This document shows, one piece after another, positions 14,880-22,916 of a DNA stretch of 37,583 nucleotides. Where the stretch lies: contig SEEL01000036.1 of NCBI GenBank assembly GCA_004144345.1, positions 1 to 37,583 of the forward strand, read 5' to 3'. The DNA comes from Hyphomicrobiales bacterium (GTDB lineage Bacteria > Pseudomonadota > Alphaproteobacteria > Rhizobiales > Devosiaceae). Made by a program: the position numbers and the translations under genes. Numbering within the stretch: the first letter of the stretch is position 1; each line of letters starts with the position of its first letter. The notes under the pieces are model-generated. The model had not been told where the DNA came from and did not search any database. It was given only the letters and a program-made list of their open reading frames with translations.

Positions 14880-16697
14880 ATGCAGAACGCATTCGCCCAG
14901 ATGATCGCCAAGGCCACGAAGGCCGATGGCGAACTCGACCTTGCCGCCCTCGGCCGGCTGGTCAGTGGCGAACTCAGCGCGCTGAAGCGGGACCAAAAAC
15001 TCGCCCGCGTGCGGATGCAGTCGACCATCGACAGCACCGGCCATGCCATCTCGATCTATGACCGCGACTGGCGGCTGGTCTATTGCAACCAGCAGTTCCT
15101 CGACGTCTACCGGCTGCCCAAGCGGCTCGGGCGGCCCGGCACGACCTTCGAGGCGATCTTGCGCGGCCGCGTCGCCGGCGGCAGCTTCATCGGCGACGAC
15201 GCCGAGCTGTATGTTGCCGAGCGCATCGAATTCGTCGAGCGCTGCCTTGCCACCACCGATGTGCTGACGCTCAATTCGGGGCGCATCCTGTCGATTACGC
15301 ATCAGCCGCTCGCCGATGGCGGCTGGGTCTCGACGCACAAGGACATCACGGAATTCGCCCGGCTGCAGGACGAGCTGGCGCACCGCGCCTATAGCGATGC
15401 GCTGACCGGCCTCCCCAACCGCCACATGCTGCAGGAGCGGCTCAGCGAATGCGTGACGCAGTCGGCGGGGCTCGGGAGCTTCGCGCTGCTGATCATCGAT
15501 CTCGACGGCTTCAAATCCATCAACGACACGCTGGGCCACGCGGCCGGCGACCATGTGCTGAACGAAGTGGCGCGGCGCATCGAGAATGTGGTGGGTCACG
15601 CAGGCATGCCGGCGCGGATGGGCGGCGACGAATTTGCCGTGGTCATGGAAATGGGCGCCACGGCGCATGACGCGCATCTGCTGGCGCTGCGCCTGATCAA
15701 GGCGGCGCAGGAGCCGCTGCTGGTGGACGGACAGCCAGGCCGCATCGCCTTCTCGATCGGCGTTGCGGTGGCGCCGGGCGATGGCGACGAAGCCGACCAG
15801 CTGCTCAAGAACGCCGATCTGGCGCTCTATGCGGCCAAGAAGGAACGGCGCGGTTCGTACCGGTTCTTCGAGCCGGCGATGGACAAGGCGATGCGCGACC
15901 GCCGCCAGCTCGAGCAGGATCTGGCGCTGGCGCTGGAGCGCGGGCAGTTCGAGCTGTATTACCAGCCGATCCTCAATCTCAAAAAGCAGGTGATCTCGGG
16001 TTTTGAGGCGCTGCTGCGCTGGCGGCACCCGGAAGAGGGCATGATCTCGCCGGCCCGCTTCATTCCCGTTGCCGAGGAAACCGGGCTGATCGTGCCGATC
16101 GGCGAATGGGTGCTGCGTGAGGCGATCAGCGAGGCAGCGCAGTGGCCCCAGCAATTGCGCGTTGCGATCAATGTGTCATCGGTGCAGTTCCAGCGCGGCA
16201 ATGTCGTGCCGACGATCATGAACGCGCTGGGTTCGGCAGGCCTCCCGCCGGAACGGGTCGAGATCGAGATCACTGAATCGGTGTTCTTCGAGAACAGCAC
16301 GGCCAATCTCGACGCGCTGCGGCAGCTGCATGCGCTTGGCCTCAAGATCGCGCTCGACGATTTCGGCACGGGTTTTTCGGCGCTGAGCTATCTGCTGAGC
16401 TATCCCTTCGACAAGATCAAGATCGACGGCTCGTTCATCCGCGCCATCGACGACGCGGGCGGCGCGCAGACCATCGTGCGGGCCATTGCCGAAATCGGCC
16501 ACGGCATGGGCATCGTCACCACGGCCGAGGGCATCGAGACGGCGGCGCAGCTGCGCAATGTGCATGCCGCCGGCTACAATGAAGCGCAGGGCTATCTGAT
16601 CGCGCGGCCGATGCCGGCGGACAAGGTGCGCCAGCTGCTGGCCGGCGAAGATGACGCGATGCCCTTCCCGCCCATGCAGCAACGCGTCGCCGGATAA
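14880..16697 (+). CDS. PAS-GGDEF-EAL cyclic-di-GMP signalling protein
   Basis: This is a 605-residue cytoplasmic protein with no membrane segments. It has a PAS-type sensor at about 43-160 (AISIYDRDWRLVYCNQQFLDVYRL), a GGDEF domain with intact ARMGGDEFAVV (GGDEF at 248-252), and an EAL domain starting at GFEALLRW (EAL at 376-378). The EAL domain carries the usual phosphodiesterase motifs EITES, LDDFGTGFSALSYL, KIDGSFI, TTAEGIET and QGYLIARPM. Both catalytic motifs look intact, so it could synthesise and hydrolyse c-di-GMP. The PAS domain may tune the balance. No RxxD inhibitory site precedes GGDEF. The ATG at 14880 has only a poor ribosome-binding site (GAGAAC), so the exact start is uncertain. 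It appears to be transcribed alone. Confidence 0.9.
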   Translation: MQNAFAQMIAKATKADGELDLAALGRLVSGELSALKRDQKLARVRMQSTIDSTGHAISIYDRDWRLVYCNQQFLDVYRLPKRLGRPGTTFEAILRGRVAGGSFIGDDAELYVAERIEFVERCLATTDVLTLNSGRILSITHQPLADGGWVSTHKDITEFARLQDELAHRAYSDALTGLPNRHMLQERLSECVTQSAGLGSFALLIIDLDGFKSINDTLGHAAGDHVLNEVARRIENVVGHAGMPARMGGDEFAVVMEMGATAHDAHLLALRLIKAAQEPLLVDGQPGRIAFSIGVAVAPGDGDEADQLLKNADLALYAAKKERRGSYRFFEPAMDKAMRDRRQLEQDLALALERGQFELYYQPILNLKKQVISGFEALLRWRHPEEGMISPARFIPVAEETGLIVPIGEWVLREAISEAAQWPQQLRVAINVSSVQFQRGNVVPTIMNALGSAGLPPERVEIEITESVFFENSTANLDALRQLHALGLKIALDDFGTGFSALSYLLSYPFDKIKIDGSFIRAIDDAGGAQTIVRAIAEIGHGMGIVTTAEGIETAAQLRNVHAAGYNEAQGYLIARPMPADKVRQLLAGEDDAMPFPPMQQRVAG

Positions 16698-16702
16698 GCG
16701 AA

Positions 16703-16726
16703 AGGCGGAGCTGATAAGCTCCGCCT
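16703..16726. terminator. Bidirectional terminator-like hairpin
   Basis: AGGCGGAGCT (16703-16712) and AGCTCCGCCT (16717-16726) form a perfect 10-bp stem with a 4-base loop (GATA). It lies 5 bases after the stop of the GGDEF-EAL gene and 36 bases beyond the stop of the convergent small-peptide operon. On the minus strand it is followed by TTTC. The T-tracts are short on both sides, but position and stability support termination in both directions. Confidence 0.65.
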
Positions 16727-16762
16727 CTGCAATGCCGATTGTCTCGGTCTTGTTGTTGTCTT

Positions 16763-16840
16763 CTACCGGATGAAGAAGATGATGATGAGGATCAGCCAGA
16801 TCGGCACGCCGAGCAGCCAAAGTCCAATTCCACGCAGCAT
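16763..16840 (-). CDS. Tiny single-helix membrane peptide (25 aa)
   Basis: This 25-codon ORF encodes a very hydrophobic peptide beginning MLRGIGLWLLGVPIW, continuing with a Leu/Ile/Phe-rich segment and ending in Arg. It is essentially one transmembrane helix with positive ends. A perfect Shine-Dalgarno AGGAGG lies 8 bases before the ATG, which is strong evidence that it is translated. It starts 16 bases after the 300-aa membrane-protein gene, and a similarly tiny peptide precedes that gene, so the three form an operon. Short peptides starting like this are seen widely in alphaproteobacteria without known function. A role as a small subunit or regulator of a membrane complex is inference. Confidence 0.75.
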   Translation of the reverse strand: MLRGIGLWLLGVPIWLILIIIFFIR

Positions 16841-16856
16841 TGCGAAATCCTCCTGA

Positions 16857-17759
16857 TCAGAAGCGCTTGAAGACGTCGGCGAAGACCGTCTGCTTGTCGC
16901 GATGGTTGCCGCCCTTCATCGCCGCCCAATAGGCGCCGACGGCACTGACGAGCAGCGAGGCAGCGGTGAGGAAGGCGCCGAGCACGGTCCACTTGCGGGC
17001 TTCTTCCGCCACATCGGCGGCCTGGGCCTTGGCAGTGTCGACCGCAGTGAGCACCTCGTTGACGCGGGCCGTCGCTTCATCCGGCGTGAGGCCGGTATTG
17101 GCGGCGACGAGCTGGGCGAGATAGGCCTTGTCGGCATCGGGAACGGTACCGCTGACCGCGCCATTGGCGAGGATGCGGGTGGCTTCGCCGCGATAGTCCT
17201 GCAGCGTGCCCGCGGCAGCCGTCGAGCCGGGGCCGGCGCGGAACAGCGTATCGACGAAATAGGCCTGCGGATCGAGCGCGCCCTCGTCGGCGACGTTCGA
17301 GGCCGCCGTGGTGAGCGTCGCCACGGCACTGCCGGCCGCGTTGAGCGCGGCACCCACACCGCCAACGGCGATGATGGCGCCGATGACCAGTGCACCGGCC
17401 CAGACGAGGAGGCCATGGGCACCGTCGCGCACGTCGCTTTCATGCTCAGTGGCATCGTAGTGACGGCGGCGCATGCGGCCGGTGATGTAGCCGCCGGCCA
17501 TGAAGCTCGAGATCTGTACCCAGAGCAGCCAGCTGGCAGCGGCGATGGCGATCCAGAGCGGATTCACATCGGGGCTGGCATCGAAATTGGCAAAGCTGAG
17601 GCCAATGGCGGAGCCGAAGGCGAGCAGCAATACCGAGATGGCGGTAGCGAGGACGATGCCGCCGATGACCGCCGGCCAGTCCACATAGGAATGATGTTCT
17701 TGCTCACCAGCCACCGGTACGGTGGAGGTGGCGACGAGGATGTCGTTGTCGAGTGCCAT
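16857..17759 (-). CDS. Multi-pass membrane protein of unknown function (alphaproteobacterial family)
   Basis: This 300-residue protein has hydrophobic segments at about 26-50, 66-90, 113-140 and 262-285. A soluble, Ala/Asp/Glu-rich region lies between the last two (about 145-260) and is predicted to be helical. Related proteins occur in Rhizobiales and are sometimes labelled PhnA-like, a name without biochemical support that I do not adopt. The middle gene of a three-gene minus-strand operon, it is preceded by the 24-aa peptide (16-base gap) and followed by the 25-aa peptide (16-base gap). GAGG and AGGA elements lie just before the ATG. The architecture of two helices, two helices and a large soluble loop does not match a transporter family I recognise. 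Confidence 0.75.
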   Translation of the reverse strand: MALDNDILVATSTVPVAGEQEHHSYVDWPAVIGGIVLATAISVLLLAFGSAIGLSFANFDASPDVNPLWIAIAAASWLLWVQISSFMAGGYITGRMRRRHYDATEHESDVRDGAHGLLVWAGALVIGAIIAVGGVGAALNAAGSAVATLTTAASNVADEGALDPQAYFVDTLFRAGPGSTAAAGTLQDYRGEATRILANGAVSGTVPDADKAYLAQLVAANTGLTPDEATARVNEVLTAVDTAKAQAADVAEEARKWTVLGAFLTAASLLVSAVGAYWAAMKGGNHRDKQTVFADVFKRF

Positions 17760-17775
17760 GGTCCTGGTCCCTCGC

Positions 17776-17850
17776 TCAGCGCAGGCCGAAGAAGGACAGG
17801 ATAGCCAGGATCACGACGACGAGGCCGACGAGATAGATGATGCCGTTCAT
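17776..17850 (-). CDS. Tiny single-helix membrane peptide (24 aa)
   Basis: This 24-codon ORF encodes a single hydrophobic helix. It begins MNGIIYLVGLVVVILA and ends in SFFGLR, the kind of peptide found throughout alphaproteobacteria as a conserved hypothetical. ACGGAG lies 7 bases before the ATG. It is the first gene of the small operon, 16 bases ahead of the 300-aa membrane protein. It is too short for most gene finders. The paired arrangement with another one-helix peptide at the operon's end suggests that all three proteins work together in the inner membrane, though what they do is unknown. Confidence 0.75.
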   Translation of the reverse strand: MNGIIYLVGLVVVILAILSFFGLR

Positions 17851-18019
17851 TGGGAAACTCCGTGACGCAGTTCGATAGGCACAGAATTGTCAGAACGCCG
17901 TTTGGTTGCCGCAATTGCACAGATTAGTGGCAGGGGCTGGAACGAAAGGCCGCTGCCGCAGTTGTTGGGTCAGCCGAGATTTCGCGCTAGAAGGGTGCAC
18001 CCCGGGGAACAAGCACCAG

Positions 18020-19198
18020 ATGGACGATAGCGTCGCCCAACCGAAAGCCGAAGCGAGACGCTGGTCGTTCCGGATTCCGGCCTACATCCTTGTCCCCTTC
18101 TACGTGATGCTGATCGGGGTGGCGCTCCGCTATGCGGTCTATGTGCGCAACACCGACCATTGGAGCTTCGTCGAGTATCTGCGGGCGCTGTGCGTCTATG
18201 ATTGCAACGCCTATGAGCGCCTGGCGCTCAATGGCTACGAGGACCGGCCCGACGGCTTCGACAAGGGCGATGCCAACAATTGGGCATTCTTCCCGTTCTA
18301 TTCGATCCTCGCCTGGGCCGTGAGCAAGCTGACCGGGCTGAGCGTGCTGATCGCCGGATCGGTGCTGACCTCGCTGCTGGCGGTGTGGGCGGCGATCCTC
18401 AGCTGGCCGCTGTTCGAGGGCAAGTTCCGCGCCTACTTCCTGTTCTGCTTCTTCCTGTTCCTCGGCCCGTTCTCCTATTATTTCACCACGCTCTATACCG
18501 AGGCGCTGTTCATCCTCCTGACCATTGCCGGCTTCGTGCTGCTGAAGCAGCGCGACTATGTGACGGCGGGGCTGACGGGGGCGCTGATGTCGGCGACCCG
18601 CTCGACCGGGCTGCTGTTCATGGCGGCGATCGTCATTGCGGCGCTGCAGCACCATCTCAAGGATGGCGGCACGGTGCGCGGCTTCTTCGCAACGCTCTGG
18701 AAGCGCACCGATCTGCTGCTGGCGCTGGCGCTGGTGCCGGTGGGCATCAGCATTTTCGCGGTCTATCTCTGGTTCCATTCGGGCGATGCGCTGGCCTTCC
18801 AGCACATCCAGCGCGCCTGGGGGCGGGCCTTCAACAATCCGTTCTGGAATTTGTGGCTGACGATCGAGTTGCAGTTCAAGAACGGCAATTTCAAAACCAT
18901 CTCGTCCGACCTCGCCTTCGGCCTCGCTGCGATCTTCGGCATCCTGATGTCGGTGGTGATGGCGTGGCGCGGCAAATGGGACTGGGCGATCTTCTCGCTC
19001 TTCGCGGTGCTGCTGCCGCTGTCGACCAATGCCTATTCAATGCTGCGCTTCGTGGTGGGCGTGGCGCCGATCCTGATCATCTCCGCCTTCATCTTCAGCC
19101 GCTGGAAATGGCTGTTCTGGCTGACGCTGCCGGTGCTGCTGATCCTCGATGTGTTCCTGCTGCCGACCTGGATGTCGCGCTCCTATTATCTGATGTGA
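18020..19198 (+). CDS. PIG-V-like multi-pass glycosyltransferase (putative mannosyltransferase)
   Basis: This 392-residue integral membrane protein has about nine or ten hydrophobic helices. After the first helix comes a non-cytoplasmic loop with YDCNAYERLALNGYED. AFFPFYSILAWAVSKLTGLS follows, and later LYTEALFILLTIAGFVLL and ALMSATRSTGLLFM. This succession matches the PIG-V-like/GT-C architecture, in which an acidic residue in the first large loop is catalytic and a polyprenyl-phosphate sugar is the donor. The ATG at 18020 (GGGGAA about 10 bases before) is preferred to an in-frame ATG 38 codons upstream, because the upstream residues are not hydrophobic or conserved-looking. It is followed after 4 bases by a membrane-anchored protein and probably functions with it. 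The acceptor is unknown. Confidence 0.75.
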   Translation: MDDSVAQPKAEARRWSFRIPAYILVPFYVMLIGVALRYAVYVRNTDHWSFVEYLRALCVYDCNAYERLALNGYEDRPDGFDKGDANNWAFFPFYSILAWAVSKLTGLSVLIAGSVLTSLLAVWAAILSWPLFEGKFRAYFLFCFFLFLGPFSYYFTTLYTEALFILLTIAGFVLLKQRDYVTAGLTGALMSATRSTGLLFMAAIVIAALQHHLKDGGTVRGFFATLWKRTDLLLALALVPVGISIFAVYLWFHSGDALAFQHIQRAWGRAFNNPFWNLWLTIELQFKNGNFKTISSDLAFGLAAIFGILMSVVMAWRGKWDWAIFSLFAVLLPLSTNAYSMLRFVVGVAPILIISAFIFSRWKWLFWLTLPVLLILDVFLLPTWMSRSYYLM

Positions 19199-19202
19199 AC
19201 TG

Positions 19203-19937
19203 ATGGCCGAGCCGACCTACAAACCAAAGGCATGGCAGCTTGGCGTGAGCGGGCTGATCGCCATCTTCGGCGCGGTGGTGCTGTGGATGGTCCTCAATCC
19301 GCGCGTCGAGGACGACTATCGCAACTACTACATCGAGCGCAGCTGGTCGTGCTTCCCGCGGCTGATCTCGTTCTTCTATCCGCTGGGCGAGCCGGTGAGC
19401 TTCGTCAAGGACCGGCCGGGCTACAAGCGCGACACGATCCGCTGGTGCGGCTTCATGCCGATCAAGAATGACGGCATCAAGAGCTTTGGCGACTACGGTA
19501 TATTGAAGCTGAAATTCCCGATCCCCGACGAGGATCTGCTGCTGACCTTTTCGAGCTGGGCCAACACCAACGCCGACAAACCCGAGCGCGAGGTGGCAAT
19601 CCTCGTCAACGGGCATCAGGTGGGAACCACCATCTACAAGGACGCCAAGCGCGTGAACGGCCATATCGTCATCCCCGCCGCGGTGGTGCAGGACACGGTG
19701 GCCGATGGCGTGGTGGAAATTCGCTTCAACGTGCCGCGCATCGCGCCGCCGGGTACCAATAGCGAGCCGGTGACGCTGCAGCTGCGGCTCGAGGCTCTGC
19801 GGCTGGTACCGGTGAGCAAGGCGCCGCCACCGGGCCATACGCCGATCGGCGAGCCGGGCGAGCGGGAACAGGAACCGCGCTGGACAATAGAAAGAGGCGG
19901 GATCGCTCCCGCCTCCTCAGTTCCGGTTCTGCCCTAA
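19203..19937 (+). CDS. Membrane-anchored protein with beta-rich extracytoplasmic domain
   Basis: This 244-residue protein has one N-terminal signal-anchor helix (about 13-31) and a periplasmic domain. Cysteines in RSWSCFPRL and IRWCGFMPI could form a disulphide. A beta-sandwich-like run follows (LLLTFSSWANTNADK; REVAILVNGHQVG; VVEIRFNVPR; VTLQLRLEAL). I do not recognise a named family; the second half resembles carbohydrate-binding or lectin-like sandwiches only in general character. Its start is 4 bases after the PIG-V-like gene, so the two are cotranscribed and may form a pair. Its last 15 or so codons read through a perfect terminator hairpin and look non-native, so the ancestral stop may have been lost. 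Confidence 0.7.
   Translation: MAEPTYKPKAWQLGVSGLIAIFGAVVLWMVLNPRVEDDYRNYYIERSWSCFPRLISFFYPLGEPVSFVKDRPGYKRDTIRWCGFMPIKNDGIKSFGDYGILKLKFPIPDEDLLLTFSSWANTNADKPEREVAILVNGHQVGTTIYKDAKRVNGHIVIPAAVVQDTVADGVVEIRFNVPRIAPPGTNSEPVTLQLRLEALRLVPVSKAPPPGHTPIGEPGEREQEPRWTIERGGIAPASSVPVLP
19886..19915 (-). terminator. Intrinsic terminator of the pyrimidine operon, inside the convergent gene
   Basis: GAGGCGGGA (19894-19902) and TCCCGCCTC (19907-19915) form a perfect 9-bp stem with a 4-base loop. In the minus-strand direction the stem is followed by TTTCTATT, giving a good intrinsic terminator 26 bases after the stop of the last ABC transporter gene. It overlaps the last codons of the plus-strand gene at 19203-19937. 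In the plus direction it is followed by CTCAG, a weak tail. Confidence 0.75.
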
Positions 19938-19940
19938 AGC

Positions 19941-20918
19941 CTAGAGCTTGTCGGTGACGGCGGTGCTGTAGGCACCGGTCGGCTCGGCGGTGATGATCTT
20001 CTGGTCGATCAGCGCCTTGATCGTGCGATCATAGGCGGCGATGTCGAGCTTGGGATCGTTGGCGTCGACGAGCTTGGACACTTCACCGACCATGTAGCGC
20101 TGGTGCGCGAGTTCGGCGGCGCCGCTCTCGTCGGCATCGACGACGATCTGCGCGGCTTCATCCGGATTGGCGAGGGCATAGGCCCAGCCTTCCATCGAGG
20201 CCTTCACGAAGCGGGCATAGGCATCGACCTTGGCCGGATCGGCCAGGGTGTCTTCCATGACATAGAGGCCGTCTTCGAGCAGGTCGTTGCCCAGTTCGGT
20301 GTAGTTGAAGATGGTGAGGTTGTCGGGGCCGTAGCCGGCGTCGAGCGCCTGACCATATTCATTGTAGGTCATGACCGAGATGCAGTCGGCCTGCTTCTGG
20401 ATCATCGGCTGGATGTCGAAGGACTGCTGCAGCACCTTCACATCGCCGCCTTCGGCGGTGGAGAGGCCGAGCTTGTTCATCCAGGCGAAGAACGGATATT
20501 CGTTGCCGAAGAACCAGACGCCCAGTGTCTTGCCCTTGAAATCGGCCTCGGTCTTGATGCCGGTTTCGGTCGGGCAGATCATCATCAGACCCGAGCGCTT
20601 GTAGGGCTGCGCGATGTTGACCAGCGGCACACCCTTTTCACGGGCCGCAGCAGCGCCGCCCATCCAGTCGACGATGATGTCGGCGCCACCGCCGGCGATC
20701 ACCTGCTCCGGCGCGACGTTCGGGCCGCCCGGCAGAATGGTGATGTCGAGATCGGCGGCGTCGTAGAAGCCCTTCGCCTCGGCGACGATGTAACCGGCGA
20801 ACTGCGCCTGGGTCACCCATTTGAGCTGCAGACGCAGCGCATCGGCAGCGCTTGCACCGCCCATGGTGCCGGCCATTGCCAGCACGGCGGCCAGTGCGGG
20901 TACCAACAGTTTCTTCAT
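19941..20918 (-). CDS. NMT1/THI5-like ABC transporter substrate-binding protein
   Basis: This 325-residue periplasmic binding protein has a signal peptide cleaved after GGASA (about residue 25). It then has the NMT1/THI5-type opening LRLQLKWVTQAQFAGYIVAEAKGFYDAADLDI and a later glycine-rich segment. The family binds thiamine precursors and other pyrimidines as well as sulfonates and riboflavin. Within a RutR-controlled pyrimidine-degradation operon, a pyrimidine base or hydroxymethylpyrimidine-like ligand is most likely. The ATG at 20918, with GGAAGG about 8 bases before it, is preferred to the start 16 codons upstream because the signal peptide begins there. It is the last gene of the eight-gene operon, followed by a terminator. 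Confidence 0.9.
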   Translation of the reverse strand: MKKLLVPALAAVLAMAGTMGGASAADALRLQLKWVTQAQFAGYIVAEAKGFYDAADLDITILPGGPNVAPEQVIAGGGADIIVDWMGGAAAAREKGVPLVNIAQPYKRSGLMMICPTETGIKTEADFKGKTLGVWFFGNEYPFFAWMNKLGLSTAEGGDVKVLQQSFDIQPMIQKQADCISVMTYNEYGQALDAGYGPDNLTIFNYTELGNDLLEDGLYVMEDTLADPAKVDAYARFVKASMEGWAYALANPDEAAQIVVDADESGAAELAHQRYMVGEVSKLVDANDPKLDIAAYDRTIKALIDQKIITAEPTGAYSTAVTDKL

Positions 20919-20949
20919 GTCCCTAACCTTCCCTGTACGTTTCTTCCTA

Positions 20950-22038
20950 CTACGCCCGTCCACCACGGACGGACGGATGCCAGAACGTGACAGCCCTCTC
21001 GACCAGCACGATCAGTCCATAAGAGGCAGAGCCCGCCACGGCCGCGACCGCGACTTCCGCCCACACCATGTCGGCATTGAGCCGGCCCACTTCCGTCGCT
21101 ATGCGAAAGCCCATGCCGACAATGGGTGTTCCGAAGAATTCCGCTACGATTGCGCCAATCAGCGCCAGAGTCGAGTTGATCTTGAGTGCGTTGAAGATGA
21201 AGGGCGCTGCCGCGGGGAGCCTGAGCTTCCACAGCGTCTGCCAATAGCCCGCGGCGTAGGTGCGCATCATGTCGCGCTCCATGCGGCCGGCGGCGTTGAG
21301 CCCGGCGACGGTGTTGACCAGCATCGGGAAGAAGGTGATGCAGACGATGACGGCGGCCTTGCTATGCCAGTCGAAGCCGAACCACATCACCATGATCGGC
21401 GCGATGCCGATGATGGGTAGCGCCGAGACGAAATTGCCGATCGGCAGCAGCCCGCGCTTGAGGAAGGGCGAGCGGTCGACGAGGATGGCGACGACGAGGC
21501 CGGCGGCGCAGCCCATCGCATAGCCCGACAGCACCGCCTTGATGAAGGTCTGGACGAAATCGGCCCAGAGCGTCGCCGGCGAACTGATGATGCGCGTGAA
21601 GATCTGGCTGGGCGAGGGCAGCAGCACCTGCGGCACGCCGAGGCCGCGCACTGCGACTTCCCAGATCAGCAGCAGCGTGGCGCCGAAGGTGAGCGCGACG
21701 AGGAGGCCGAGGCCCGGGAGCTTTGTCTCGCCGCGCCCCATGGCATTGGCGAGCCGGTCGATGAACAGCCAGGCAAAGAGCCAGGTGGCGAGCAGGGCCA
21801 GCCAGAGCGACGGCGCCAGTTCATCGAGCGTCGCCACGGCCGCGACGGCGCCGAGCAACGCCAGCCCGCCATCAAGCCAATAGCTGAACGGACGCACAAA
21901 GCGCAGCAGCGACAACGCGCCGGCAAGGCCGAAGGCGATCAGCCAGACATGCGTGCTGGCGGAGGGGAGGACGAACAGGGCACCGAGCGCTGCGGCAGCG
22001 CCGGCGACGATGGCGAGAAGGCGCTGCCAGACACTCAT
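20950..22038 (-). CDS. ABC transporter permease with extra N-terminal membrane domain
   Basis: This 362-residue permease has a SsuC/TauC-type BPD_transp_1 domain in its C-terminal 250 residues. The EAA-type cytoplasmic loop is visible (YAAGYWQTLWKLRLPAAAPFIFNALK), and PSPSQIFTRI precedes the domain. The N-terminal ~110 residues contain three or four additional hydrophobic segments (for example VWLIAFGLAGALSLL), making it about 100 residues longer than typical family members. With the next gene it forms the heterodimeric channel of the NMT1-type importer. Its start overlaps the upstream permease stop by 4 bases (ATGA). Confidence 0.9.
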   Translation of the reverse strand: MSVWQRLLAIVAGAAAALGALFVLPSASTHVWLIAFGLAGALSLLRFVRPFSYWLDGGLALLGAVAAVATLDELAPSLWLALLATWLFAWLFIDRLANAMGRGETKLPGLGLLVALTFGATLLLIWEVAVRGLGVPQVLLPSPSQIFTRIISSPATLWADFVQTFIKAVLSGYAMGCAAGLVVAILVDRSPFLKRGLLPIGNFVSALPIIGIAPIMVMWFGFDWHSKAAVIVCITFFPMLVNTVAGLNAAGRMERDMMRTYAAGYWQTLWKLRLPAAAPFIFNALKINSTLALIGAIVAEFFGTPIVGMGFRIATEVGRLNADMVWAEVAVAAVAGSASYGLIVLVERAVTFWHPSVRGGRA

Positions 22039-22916
22039 GCCGGTGCCTGCCCCATTTTGCGCATCACCAGCTTCTCGGCGAGGCCGACGGCGATAACGAG
22101 AACGGCGGCGAGCGTCGCGGCGACGAACAGCACGCCCCAGATGGTGATGGTCTGGCCGTTATAGGAGCCGGTGAGGAGGCGCACGCCGAGACCGCCCGCG
22201 GCCGTGTTGGTGAGCTCGGCGACCAGCGCGCCGATCAGCGCGATGGCGATGCCGACCTTCATCGATGCGAAGAGGAAGGGCATGGCGGCGGGCCAGCGGA
22301 GCTTAGTGAAAACCTCGAAGCGCGAGGCATTGTAGGTGTGCATCAGATCGAGCTGCATCTGGTCGGGCGAGCGGAGGCCTTTGACCATGCCGACCACGAC
22401 GGGAAAGAAACTGAGATAGGTCGAGATCAGCGCCTTGGGGAACAGGCCGGTGACGCCGACGGCGTTGAGGCCGACCACCAGCATGGGCGCGATGGCGAGG
22501 ATCGGGATGGTCTGGCTGGCGATGATCCACGGCATCAGCGAGCGGTTCATCGCCTCATTGTGGAGGATGAGCACCGCAAGGCCGAGGCCCAGCACCGTGC
22601 CCAGGATGAAGCCGGCCACCGTGGCCGAGAGCGTGATGCTGGCGTGATAGACGAAGCTGCGCTTGGATGTGACCTCCTGCAGTACGCTATTGGTCCAGAC
22701 TTCCTGCACCACCTGATGCGGCGCCGGCAGGATGGGCTTGGCCTGGCTCCATACATCCGCCAGATATTGCAGCAGCGGCACATCGGTGGTGCCGGCGCGC
22801 TCGTAGAGAATGGACTGCCACGGCGCATTCATCAGCGTGGCGGCGCCGTACCAGACGATGAGCAGCACCGCGAGGACGATCAGCACCGGGATTGCGTTGC
22901 CGCCCGTCCGCTGCAT
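22035..22916 (-). CDS. ABC transporter permease (SsuC/ThiX-like)
   Basis: This 293-residue inner-membrane permease has BPD_transp_1 features: PAPHQVVQEVW before the core, LSATVAGFILGTVLGLGLAVL, and the EAA loop YNASRFEVFTKLRWPAAMPFLFASMK. It pairs with the following permease in the pyrimidine-type importer. The start shares one base with the ATPase stop (TGATG), and its own stop overlaps the next gene, so translation is coupled on both sides. Confidence 0.9.
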   Translation of the reverse strand: MQRTGGNAIPVLIVLAVLLIVWYGAATLMNAPWQSILYERAGTTDVPLLQYLADVWSQAKPILPAPHQVVQEVWTNSVLQEVTSKRSFVYHASITLSATVAGFILGTVLGLGLAVLILHNEAMNRSLMPWIIASQTIPILAIAPMLVVGLNAVGVTGLFPKALISTYLSFFPVVVGMVKGLRSPDQMQLDLMHTYNASRFEVFTKLRWPAAMPFLFASMKVGIAIALIGALVAELTNTAAGGLGVRLLTGSYNGQTITIWGVLFVAATLAAVLVIAVGLAEKLVMRKMGQAPA

